A DNA stretch of 11,921 nucleotides from an uncultured Bacilli bacterium. GTDB lineage: Bacteria; Bacillota_I; Bacilli_A; RFN20; CAG-826. A model generated the notes under the pieces. That model was not told the DNA's origin and did not search any database. It was given only the letters and a program-made list of their open reading frames with translations. The stretch lies in NCBI GenBank assembly GCA_934133115.1, contig CAKPAV010000021.1:1-11921 (forward strand), written 5' to 3'. The first letter of the stretch is position 1. Every line of letters starts with the position of its first letter. Positions 1 to 5,602 of the stretch are shown piece after piece. The position numbers and the translations under genes were made by a program.

Positions 1-348
1 CCATTATATGGTGGCATAATGCATTGTTATAGCGGACCAAAAGAAATGATGAATGATTTTATTAATTTAGGAATGTATATATCTTTAGGCGGACCAGTTA
101 CTTTTAAAAATGCTAAAACACCTAAAGAAGTTGCGGCTAATATTGATTTAAATTATCTATTAATAGAAACAGATTCTCCTTATCTTACACCTCACCCATA
201 TCGAGGAACAGAAAATGCTCCAAAATATGTAACTTTAGTCGCTAAAGAAATTGCTAGTATTAGAAATGAAGATATTAAAGTGATTGAAGATATTACAACG
301 AAAAACGCTATGAAAGTTTTTAAGGTAAAATATGAAGAAAATAATTAA
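1..348 (+). CDS. tatD: TatD family metal-dependent hydrolase (3' part only)
   Basis: The reading frame is open from the first base of the window, so this is the last 115 residues of a protein that is normally about 255 residues; the start lies outside. TatD proteins are TIM-barrel, divalent-metal-dependent DNases of the amidohydrolase superfamily, with reported 3'-5' exonuclease activity. Visible family signatures are MHCYSG (a metal/active-site His region), the YISLGGPVTFK strand, and IETDSPYLTPHPYRG, which carries the conserved metal-binding Asp and the PHPxRG loop. The C-terminal TTKNAMKVF helix is also typical. The gene overlaps rnmV by 17 bases, so the two are almost certainly cotranscribed. 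The same tatD-rnmV-ksgA order is seen in many Bacillota. Family assignment is secure; the exact substrate is not shown by sequence. Confidence 0.95.
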   Translation, partial: PLYGGIMHCYSGPKEMMNDFINLGMYISLGGPVTFKNAKTPKEVAANIDLNYLLIETDSPYLTPHPYRGTENAPKYVTLVAKEIASIRNEDIKVIEDITTKNAMKVFKVKYEENN

Positions 349-877
349 TGCAATTATTGTAGTGGAAGGGAAAAGTGATGTCCAATTTTTAGAATCTTTT
401 ATTGATGCTGAATTTGTAATCACAAACGGAAGTGATGTTCCACGTGAAACAATAAATTATTTAAAAAACGCTTCTTTAAATAAAAAAATTATAATACTAA
501 CAGATCCAGATTCCCCAGGAAAACGAATTAGAGATATTTTAAATAATGAAATACCTAATTTATTACATGCGTATGTTGATAAAAAAGAATGTATAAAAAA
601 GCATAAGGTCGGTGTCGCGGAATCTAATAAAGAGCATATATTAAATGTATTAGATAATGTTATTGAAAACACTAAAAGCAAACAAGGCAATTGGGTCATG
701 GAAGATTTATATGTTCGTAATTTATGTGGAAGTGCAAATGCGAATAAATTAAGAATAAAAGTTATGCAAGAATTGCATTTAGGATTTGGAAATGCTAAAA
801 CTTTATTAAAAAGATTAAATAGTTTAAATATTAGCAAAGATAAAGTTGATGAGATTATAAAGAAGGTGAATTTATGA
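332..877 (+). CDS. rnmV: Ribonuclease M5 (5S rRNA maturation)
   Basis: The protein has 181 residues, close to the B. subtilis enzyme. RNase M5 cleaves both strands of the double-stranded 5S rRNA precursor stem to give mature 5S rRNA in low-GC Gram-positives. The N-terminal TOPRIM domain is clear: IIVVEGKSDV supplies the catalytic Glu (E12), and IIILTDPDSPGKRIR supplies the DxD metal-binding pair (D58, D60). The motifs GVAESN and, near the C-terminus, LGFGNAKTLLKRLN match RnmV rather than primase or topoisomerase. The ATG at 332 lies inside the tatD end and is preceded by TAAGGT at 321-326. The gene ends with TGA in an ATGA overlap with ksgA, which suggests translational coupling. That TGA also shows the organism uses the standard bacterial code. 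Confidence 0.95.
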   Translation: MKKIINAIIVVEGKSDVQFLESFIDAEFVITNGSDVPRETINYLKNASLNKKIIILTDPDSPGKRIRDILNNEIPNLLHAYVDKKECIKKHKVGVAESNKEHILNVLDNVIENTKSKQGNWVMEDLYVRNLCGSANANKLRIKVMQELHLGFGNAKTLLKRLNSLNISKDKVDEIIKKVNL

Positions 878-1707
878 ATGGACCAGTAGCAAATAAAGAA
901 TATGTGTGTAAGCATTTAGATATTTATGATGTAAAAGCATTAAAAAAATATGGACAAAATTTTTTAATTGATGATGAATTAGCTAATAATATTGTTGATA
1001 AAATTAATGATGGTGAAAATAAAATATTACTAGAAATTGGTCCAGGATTAGGGGCTTTAACTTATCATTTACTAAATAAAAAAGGTCAAAAAATTTTAGT
1101 GGAAATCGATCCAGTTATGGTAGATCACTTAACACATCAAATTAATGATGAAAACATTGAAATAATTAATAAAGATTTTTTAAACATCAATTTAAACAAA
1201 TATGAAAACGAGATAATTGTATTAGGAAATTTACCATATTATGTTACAACAGAAATTGTAGAAAAATTAATTAAATGCAAAAATGTTAAACAAATGACTT
1301 TGATGGTACAAAAAGAAGCTTATTTCCGATTGATTTCTCCAATTAATACTAAAGAATATTCACCTATTTCTATTTTTATTGAATACTTAGGAGGTAGCAA
1401 ATTAGTACAAAAAGTATCAAGACACGCTTATATACCTGAACCACATGTTGACTCATTAGTTTTTCAAATTAATGTAACTAATGATCGAACTTATGAAAAT
1501 GAAAAATTATTTTTTCAAGTTACCAAAGCAATGTTTAAAATGCGTAGAAAAACAATATTAAATAATTTAACTGCGTATTTAAATGATAAAAATAAAGCAT
1601 TAGAAATATTAAACAACTTAAATTGTTTAGAAACTAAAAGGCCAGAGCAATTAGATTTAAAATTTTATATTAATTTAACTAATGAAATTGCTAAGAATGC
1701 TAAATAA
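874..1707 (+). CDS. rsmA: 16S rRNA (A1518/A1519) N6-dimethyltransferase
   Basis: This is KsgA/RsmA, 277 residues. It uses S-adenosylmethionine to dimethylate two adjacent adenosines in the 3' terminal helix of 16S rRNA, late in 30S assembly. Visible motifs in order are YGQNFLID (residues 26-33), the SAM-binding LLEIGPGLGALT (52-63), the acidic LVEIDP (75-80), a DFLNIN segment with the adenine-contacting Asp (101-106), the catalytic NLPYY (119-123) and HVDSLVF in the C-terminal lobe. Length is slightly below the roughly 290 residues of B. subtilis. The start overlaps the rnmV stop (ATGA) and has AGAAGGTG at 861-868 as ribosome binding site. The stop codon lies inside the loop of the downstream terminator. 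ksgA is the older symbol. Confidence 0.97.
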   Translation: MNGPVANKEYVCKHLDIYDVKALKKYGQNFLIDDELANNIVDKINDGENKILLEIGPGLGALTYHLLNKKGQKILVEIDPVMVDHLTHQINDENIEIINKDFLNINLNKYENEIIVLGNLPYYVTTEIVEKLIKCKNVKQMTLMVQKEAYFRLISPINTKEYSPISIFIEYLGGSKLVQKVSRHAYIPEPHVDSLVFQINVTNDRTYENEKLFFQVTKAMFKMRRKTILNNLTAYLNDKNKALEILNNLNCLETKRPEQLDLKFYINLTNEIAKNAK

Positions 1708-1721
1708 ATAGCATTCTTTTT
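1693..1721 (+). terminator. Rho-independent terminator of the tatD-rnmV-ksgA operon
   Basis: AAGAATGCTA (1693-1702) pairs perfectly over 10 bp with TAGCATTCTT (1709-1718) across a 6-nt loop, followed by a T run (1717-1721). The ksgA stop codon TAA (1705-1707) lies in the loop, so the last codons of ksgA form the ascending arm of the hairpin. Confidence 0.85.
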
Positions 1722-1728
1722 CATTATT

Positions 1729-1756
1729 TTGATGCTTTTTGAATAATTTATATAAT
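1729..1756 (+). promoter_or_regulatory. Possible promoter for yabG
   Basis: TTGATG (1729-1734) and TATAAT (1751-1756) are spaced by 16 bp just after the ksgA terminator, resembling a vegetative -35/-10 pair. However, the ribosome binding site AAGAGGA (1757-1763) follows the -10 box directly, which would leave almost no leader. In B. subtilis yabG is transcribed by sigma-K in the mother cell; I do not see a convincing sigma-K consensus here. Treat this as a candidate only. Confidence 0.35.
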
Positions 1757-1771
1757 AAGAGGAACAAAATA

Positions 1772-2512
1772 ATGAATTTTAAAGTTGGAGATGTAGTAAC
1801 TAGGTTATCTCATAATAGTGATTGTGAGTTTGTAATTTATAAAATTAAAGATAATATAGCTTTTTTAAAGGGAAAATGCACAAGATTAAATGCTGATGCA
1901 CCATTAACGGACTTAAAAATAAGTGAAAAACGTAATAATTTAAATATCAATTTAAGTTTAAAATTACCTAATTTTAGTAATAATACACTTTTTGGGAAAG
2001 TATTACATTTAGATGGTGATTCAAATTTTTTAAAGAAATGTATGGATTTATATGCTCTATATAAAGTACCTGCGATTGGATATTATATTTCTGAAAATAA
2101 TATGCCTTTTTCAATCAGTGATTTATTAATAAAACATAAACCGGATGTTTTAGTTATAACAGGTCATGATGCATTATCAAAAAGTCCTTTTGCTAATGAA
2201 TATATGAATTCTAAATTTTTTCTAGAGACAATTAAAAACGCTCGAGCTTTTCAACAAGATAAAGATTCAATGCCTATTGTTGTTGGTGGATGTCAATCTA
2301 ATTTTAAATCATTGATTGAATATGCAAATTTTGCTTCTTCGCCCGCTAGTATCAATATAGCGGCACTTGATCCTGCGATTATTGCTATTATGATTGCTAC
2401 TACTTCTGTTAATGAATTAGTGGATGTCTTAGGTGCTGTAAATCAAACAAGCGGCAAAACCGCAGGAATGACAGGAATTGATACTCGAGGAGTTGCAAGA
2501 AAACTATATTAA
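1772..2512 (+). CDS. yabG: Sporulation-specific protease YabG
   Basis: This 246-residue protein closely resembles YabG, the mother-cell protease that processes spore coat and cortex-associated proteins during endospore formation (SpoIVA and coat proteins in B. subtilis; CspBA and preproSleC in Clostridioides difficile). Matching blocks are an N-terminal FKVGDVVTRLS beta-barrel-like segment, GKVLHLDGD (75-83), CMDLYALYKVPAIG, HKPDVLVITGHDALSK, VVGGCQSNFKSLIEYANFASSP, NIAALDP and the C-terminal GIDTRGVARK. His132 in ITGHD and Cys174 in GGCQS are the likely catalytic residues, because a Cys in this position is required in C. difficile YabG (recalled). The start at 1772 is preferred over an in-frame ATG at 1739: it has AAGAGGA 8 bases upstream, and family members begin at this FxxGD segment. 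Its place after ksgA matches B. subtilis. Nothing indicates decay. Confidence 0.93.
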   Translation: MNFKVGDVVTRLSHNSDCEFVIYKIKDNIAFLKGKCTRLNADAPLTDLKISEKRNNLNINLSLKLPNFSNNTLFGKVLHLDGDSNFLKKCMDLYALYKVPAIGYYISENNMPFSISDLLIKHKPDVLVITGHDALSKSPFANEYMNSKFFLETIKNARAFQQDKDSMPIVVGGCQSNFKSLIEYANFASSPASINIAALDPAIIAIMIATTSVNELVDVLGAVNQTSGKTAGMTGIDTRGVARKLY

Positions 2513-2526
2513 TTTAATAGAAAATA

Positions 2527-2552
2527 TGTTACAATTTGTTTAAGAACGGAGG
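2527..2552 (+). promoter_or_regulatory. Extended -10 promoter and RBS for the small membrane protein gene
   Basis: TG (2527-2528) followed one base later by TACAAT (2530-2535) forms an extended -10 element; there is no good -35 hexamer. The strong ribosome binding site GGAGG (2548-2552) lies 8 bases before the ATG at 2561. The 14-base stretch AAATATGTTACAAT recurs exactly upstream of ispE, which supports a shared promoter architecture. Confidence 0.6.
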
Positions 2553-2560
2553 AAAATAAA

Positions 2561-3034
2561 ATGAATAAAAAGAAAAAATTTCAAGAAGCAGCCGCGATAA
2601 TTTCAATAGTGCTTAGTTCTATTTTTACATTTATATTTTTGATTTCATTCGCTGCTTTTGATACAGCATTTGAAATTATTAAAGAACAAGTTGGATCTCA
2701 ATTGTCCGCAGAAGAGCTAGCAATATTAAAAAGCACAACTAAAGTTGTTATTATTATGGCTATCATTTATTTAGTTGCTATTATTGTTGTTTCTATTGTG
2801 GCTGAAGTAAAAACTATAAGACAAGAAAGATCAAAAGGATTATTTATTACTATTCTTGTTCTTAATGCTATTGCAATGTTATTTAGTTTTACTTCAAGTA
2901 TATTCGTTGCACTGTTATTTGCTGTTCCTGTTGCGTTTTCCATTGTGGTTTTATGTTTAAAAGATTATCAACCAATGGGACCAATAGAATATACAGAAAC
3001 TAATTATGCGAGAACTGACGAAATTAACCAATAA
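2561..3034 (+). CDS. Small four-helix membrane protein, unassigned
   Basis: I do not recognise this 157-residue protein confidently. Hydrophobic stretches at about residues 9-34, 60-85, 95-115 and 116-135 suggest four transmembrane helices. A short polar loop (about 36-58) follows helix 1, a basic stretch rich in Arg and Lys (about 85-95) separates helices 2 and 3, and a polar tail of about 22 residues ends the protein. The first helix starts after a Lys-rich N-terminus (MNKKKKF), which favours a cytoplasmic N-terminus. The layout loosely recalls DUF4064-type small membrane proteins of Bacillota, but I could not verify that. It has its own promoter, a strong RBS and its own terminator, so it is a monocistronic unit. 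It occupies the place held by veg and sspF between yabG and ispE in B. subtilis, yet resembles neither. Confidence 0.8.
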   Translation: MNKKKKFQEAAAIISIVLSSIFTFIFLISFAAFDTAFEIIKEQVGSQLSAEELAILKSTTKVVIIMAIIYLVAIIVVSIVAEVKTIRQERSKGLFITILVLNAIAMLFSFTSSIFVALLFAVPVAFSIVVLCLKDYQPMGPIEYTETNYARTDEINQ

Positions 3035-3048
3035 TTTTAGTTGGACAA

Positions 3049-3074
3049 GCCCCTTTTTAGGGGCCCTTTTTTTT
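3049..3074 (+). terminator. Rho-independent terminator after the small membrane protein gene
   Basis: GCCCCT (3049-3054) pairs with AGGGGC (3059-3064) across a TTTT loop, followed after CC by eight consecutive T residues (3067-3074). The GC-rich stem stands out sharply from the AT-rich surroundings. Confidence 0.9.
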
Positions 3075-3122
3075 ATAAAAGAAAAAATGTAATTAAAACA
3101 CATTTATATATATTTATAAATA

Positions 3123-3160
3123 TGTTACAATCTTATCGCTAACTAAAATATAATCGAGGA
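3123..3160 (+). promoter_or_regulatory. Promoter and RBS for ispE-glmU
   Basis: An extended -10 (TG at 3123-3124, TACAAT at 3126-3131) copies the element at 2527-2535. A second TATAAT at 3149-3154 abuts the ribosome binding site GAGGA (3156-3160) and is less likely to be the -10, because it would leave no leader. No good -35 is visible. The upstream terminator means ispE needs its own promoter. Confidence 0.55.
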
Positions 3161-3167
3161 AATTAAT

Positions 3168-4019
3168 ATGATTGTAAAAGCTTATGCAAAAATAAATTTA
3201 GCCTTAAAAGTTAAAGGCAAAACAAAAGATGGATATCATGAGTTGGATATGGTAATGTTACCTCTTGAATTACATGATTCAATAGATATTTCTTTATTAC
3301 CAGATATATATGATACATATGTAACATGCGATGATTTTTCTTTGGAAACGGGAGAATACAATTTATGTAGTATTGCTGTTCGTAAAATGAAAGAAAAATT
3401 TAATATAAATAAATCATTTAGAATACATATTCATAAAAATATTCCTATTGGCGCAGGATTGGGCGGTGGATCCGCGAATGCCGCGGCAGTAATTCGCGCT
3501 ATTAAGGATTTGTTAAAACTAAAAATAAGTGTTGAAGATGAATTGGATGTTGCTAAATCTATTGGCGCAGATGTTCCTTTTTGCTTATTTAATACACCAA
3601 GTAGGTCAGAAGGAATTGGTGAAAAATTAACACCGATTGAAGTAAACAAAGAATATTATGTAATATTAATTAAACCTAAAAGAGGACTTTCAACTAAAGA
3701 AGTATATGTCAAATATGATGAGGTTGGATCTTCTTCTAATCCGGATGTTGATGAATTAATTAAAGCATTAAAAGAAGGTAAAACAGAAGAAATACCAAAT
3801 TACTTTGGAAATGATTTAGAAAAGGCATCAATTACACTTCTTCCAGAAATTCAAAATGTTAAAGATGAATTAAAAGCACACGGATTTGAAATTGTTTTAA
3901 TGTCTGGATCAGGCTCATCAGTCTTTGCTCTATCAGAAAATAAACATATGATTGAAAAAGAGTCTAAAAATTTAGAGAAAAAAGGTTATAATGTATTTAT
4001 AACTAAAATATTAAAATAA
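3168..4019 (+). CDS. ispE: 4-diphosphocytidyl-2-C-methyl-D-erythritol kinase
   Basis: IspE, 283 residues, full length for the family. It phosphorylates CDP-methylerythritol with ATP in the MEP (non-mevalonate) pathway that makes IPP and DMAPP. It belongs to the GHMP kinase fold. Motif 1 is AYAKINLALKVKGKTKDGYHEL (residues 5-26), with the substrate-contacting Lys and His. The ATP-binding glycine loop is PIGAGLGGGSANAA (93-106). IGADVPF contains the catalytic Asp (D135). Motif 3 is MSGSGSSVF near residue 245. Start choice is supported by GAGGA upstream and by the conserved KAYAKINL N-terminus. glmU follows after 13 bases, so the two are cotranscribed. In B. subtilis purR, yabJ and spoVG separate the two genes; all are absent here. 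IspE presence implies MEP-derived undecaprenyl phosphate, the carrier handled by the PopT-like protein in this window. Confidence 0.97.
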   Translation: MIVKAYAKINLALKVKGKTKDGYHELDMVMLPLELHDSIDISLLPDIYDTYVTCDDFSLETGEYNLCSIAVRKMKEKFNINKSFRIHIHKNIPIGAGLGGGSANAAAVIRAIKDLLKLKISVEDELDVAKSIGADVPFCLFNTPSRSEGIGEKLTPIEVNKEYYVILIKPKRGLSTKEVYVKYDEVGSSSNPDVDELIKALKEGKTEEIPNYFGNDLEKASITLLPEIQNVKDELKAHGFEIVLMSGSGSSVFALSENKHMIEKESKNLEKKGYNVFITKILK

Positions 4020-4032
4020 GAGGTATAGAAAA

Positions 4033-5043
4033 ATGAAAAATTATGCAGTTATTTTAGCAGCGGGAAAAGGAACAAGAATGCGTTCTTTAGATGAATCAAA
4101 ATCTAAAGTTAGTTATGAAATTTTAGATAAACCACTAGTTAGATATGTGCTTGATGCATTAAAACCACTAAATTTTGAAAAAATCATTACTGTTGTTGGT
4201 TTTGGCGGAGAAGTGACTAAATCTTTAGTTGAAGATAGTTCGGAAATTGTATGGCAAAAAGAACAAAAAGGAACAGGACATGCCGTTATGCAAGCCGCGC
4301 CTATTTTAGAAGGTAAAGAAGGATATACTGTTGTTTGCTGTGGAGATACACCAGTAGTTACTAAAGAAACTTTTGAAGCATTATTAAATAAACATATTAA
4401 TGATAAAAATTCATTAACATTATTAACAGCAATTGTCGAAAATCCAAAAGGCTATGGCCGTATCAAACGTAATGAAGATGGAAGTCAAGTTGAAGCAATT
4501 GTCGAACAAGCCGATTGTGATGAAATAATGGATAAAGTTAAAGAAGTTAATGCGGGAATGTATGTATTTGATAATGTAGAATTATTTAAACATCTTCATA
4601 ATTTAAAAACAAATAATAAGCAAGGTGAATTTTATTTAACTGATTTGTTATATATGTTTACAAAAGAAGGATTAAAAGTTGGAGCTTCTATCTTATCAAA
4701 CCCAAATGAAATGATGGGAGTTAATAATCGAGTTCAATTATCTGAAGCAAGTGCAGCAATTCAAGCAAGAATTAATAAAGAATTAATGCTAAGCGGTGTA
4801 ACAATTATTGATCCAAAAACCACATATATCGGTCAAGATGTTCAAGTAGGACAAGACACTATTATTTATCCTAATACTCATATCTACGGTAATGCAATTA
4901 TTGGACATAGTGCAATTATTGGACCAAATAGTGTTATAAAAAACGCCAAAATAGGTAATAAATGCATTGTTAAATCTTCTTTTATAGAAAACAAAGAAAT
5001 AAAAGATGCTGAAATTGTTGGACCTTTTGAAAATATAAAATAA
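4033..5043 (+). CDS. glmU: GlmU-type UTP:GlcNAc-1-P uridyltransferase, acetyltransferase domain truncated
   Basis: The protein has 336 residues where GlmU usually has about 455. The N-terminal nucleotidyltransferase domain (about 1-228) is complete: LAAGKGTRMRS (8-18), the uracil-contacting KGTGHAV, CGDTPVV with the metal-binding Asp, GYGRIKR, VNAGMYVFDN and GEFYLTDLL. It should form UDP-GlcNAc from UTP and GlcNAc-1-P. A linker (GVNNRVQLSEA) follows, then only about 82 residues of left-handed beta-helix starting at GVTIIDP (255). The chain stops at VGPFENIK, the point where other GlmU proteins continue GPF..(L/I)RP into the acetyl-CoA and glucosamine-1-P site. The residues equivalent to E. 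coli Arg333, Lys351, His363 and Lys392 (numbering from memory) are therefore absent. Only 56 bases separate the stop from the next ATG, and they hold no remnant of the missing part. RBS AAGAGG at 4018-4023. Uridyltransferase activity is likely, acetyltransferase activity unlikely. Confidence 0.92.
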   Translation: MKNYAVILAAGKGTRMRSLDESKSKVSYEILDKPLVRYVLDALKPLNFEKIITVVGFGGEVTKSLVEDSSEIVWQKEQKGTGHAVMQAAPILEGKEGYTVVCCGDTPVVTKETFEALLNKHINDKNSLTLLTAIVENPKGYGRIKRNEDGSQVEAIVEQADCDEIMDKVKEVNAGMYVFDNVELFKHLHNLKTNNKQGEFYLTDLLYMFTKEGLKVGASILSNPNEMMGVNNRVQLSEASAAIQARINKELMLSGVTIIDPKTTYIGQDVQVGQDTIIYPNTHIYGNAIIGHSAIIGPNSVIKNAKIGNKCIVKSSFIENKEIKDAEIVGPFENIK

Positions 5044-5048
5044 AAATG

Positions 5049-5091
5049 TTTAAATATTGTTAAAAAATTTTATATAATACAAATAGGGAGG
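5049..5091 (+). promoter_or_regulatory. Putative promoter and RBS for the DUF2188 gene
   Basis: TATAAT (5073-5078) lies in a very AT-rich spacer. A weak -35 candidate, TTTAAA (5049-5054), is 18 bp upstream. The strong ribosome binding site AGGGAGG (5085-5091) sits 8 bases before the ATG. There is no terminator between glmU and this gene, so readthrough from ispE-glmU is also possible. Confidence 0.5.
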
Positions 5092-5099
5092 ATAAACTA

Positions 5100-5480
5100 A
5101 TGGCAAAAAGATATATTATTACCCATCGTAAAGATGATGGTGTTTGGCAAGTAAAATTAGCCAAGGGAGCAAAAGTTATTAAATTGTTTAATACTCAAAA
5201 AGAAGCAATTGATTACGCTGAAGCGTTAGCGGAAAACCAAGATGGATCTATTACTATTCATAAAAAAGATGGTAAGATTAGAAAACAAAATTATCAACAA
5301 AAAAAGCCTGCTAAAGAGGAAAAACCTGAAGTTGAAGAAGTAAAAGAAAAAAAGGTTGAACCAAAAGAAACAAAAAAAGCAGTAAAGAAAGTTGCTCCAG
5401 CCCCAAAAAAGGAAGAGGCTAAACCAGTTGTAACTAAAAAAGTTGAGAAAAAAGAAACAAAAAAGAAAGTTAGCAAGTAA
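5100..5480 (+). CDS. DUF2188 domain protein with repetitive Lys/Glu-rich tail
   Basis: Residues 1 to about 62 match the small DUF2188 domain: RYIITHRKDDGVWQVKLAKGAK, then FNTQKEAIDYAEALAENQDGSITIHKKDGKIR. The paired 'xxHxxDGxWxVK' and 'GxxxIHxKDGxI' blocks are characteristic; the domain's molecular function is not established. Residues 63-126 form a low-complexity tail of about 64 residues with 23 Lys and 12 Glu plus Pro, Ala and Val, net charge about +11, with no hydrophobic core, so it is probably disordered. It contains a near-duplication: KKVEPKETKKAVKK and KKVEKKETKKKVSK. The composition recalls histone-H1-like bacterial tails, so nucleic-acid binding is a reasonable inference but not shown. 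The gene sits where prs follows glmU in B. subtilis. A terminator encloses its stop codon, marking the end of the plus-strand block. Confidence 0.85.
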   Translation: MAKRYIITHRKDDGVWQVKLAKGAKVIKLFNTQKEAIDYAEALAENQDGSITIHKKDGKIRKQNYQQKKPAKEEKPEVEEVKEKKVEPKETKKAVKKVAPAPKKEEAKPVVTKKVEKKETKKKVSK

Positions 5481-5495
5481 TTGCTACTTTTTTTT
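5471..5495 (+). terminator. Rho-independent terminator of the DUF2188 gene
   Basis: TAGCAA (5471-5476) pairs with TTGCTA (5481-5486) across the tetraloop GTAA, followed by C and eight T residues (5488-5495). The stop codon TAA (5478-5480) lies in the loop, the same arrangement as at the end of ksgA. Confidence 0.8.
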
Positions 5496-5542
5496 ATAAA
5501 AATTAACAGAAGACTCTTAAATTTCAGTGAAAGATTTAGAAA

Positions 5543-5587
5543 TAAAAAAAGTGGATGTCACATTTGTAAACATCCACAATTTTTTTG
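5543..5587 (-). terminator. Terminator of ppdK, probably bidirectional
   Basis: GTGGATGT (5551-5558) pairs perfectly with ACATCCAC (5570-5577). Inside the 11-nt loop ACA (5560-5562) can pair with TGT (5565-5567), extending the hairpin with a small internal bulge. An A-rich run lies to the left (T-rich on the minus strand, for ppdK) and a T7 run to the right (for plus-strand readthrough), so it can stop transcription from both converging genes. Confidence 0.85.
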
Positions 5588-5602
5588 TTTTAACTTAATA
5601 GA

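Noticed and set aside
457..915. 152-codon minus-strand open frame opposite rnmV
   Set aside because: It lies antisense to a clearly conserved gene, has no ribosome binding site or recognisable domain, and its Phe/Leu/Ser-rich composition is what the reverse of Lys/Glu/Asn-rich coding gives.
1739..1771. Upstream in-frame ATG for yabG (1739)
   Set aside because: The extra 11 residues are unlike the family, the region holds a promoter-like TATAAT, and a good ribosome binding site precedes 1772 instead.
3085..3105. AAATGT...ACATTT inverted repeat upstream of the ispE promoter
   Set aside because: Only 6 bp of A/T-rich pairing with a 9-base loop; likely chance.
4033..5099. GlmU truncation caused by a recent frameshift with the remainder downstream
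   Set aside because: The bases from 5044 to 5099 encode no beta-helix remnant in any frame and contain promoter and RBS signals for the next gene.
5294..5476. Minus-strand 60-codon Phe/Ser-rich frame opposite the DUF2188 tail
   Set aside because: It is the antisense of a Lys/Glu-rich repeat and has no independent support.
5515..5538. Imperfect inverted repeat CTTAAAT...ATTTAG between the two terminators
   Set aside because: Several mismatches and no T run; within expectation for AT-rich DNA.
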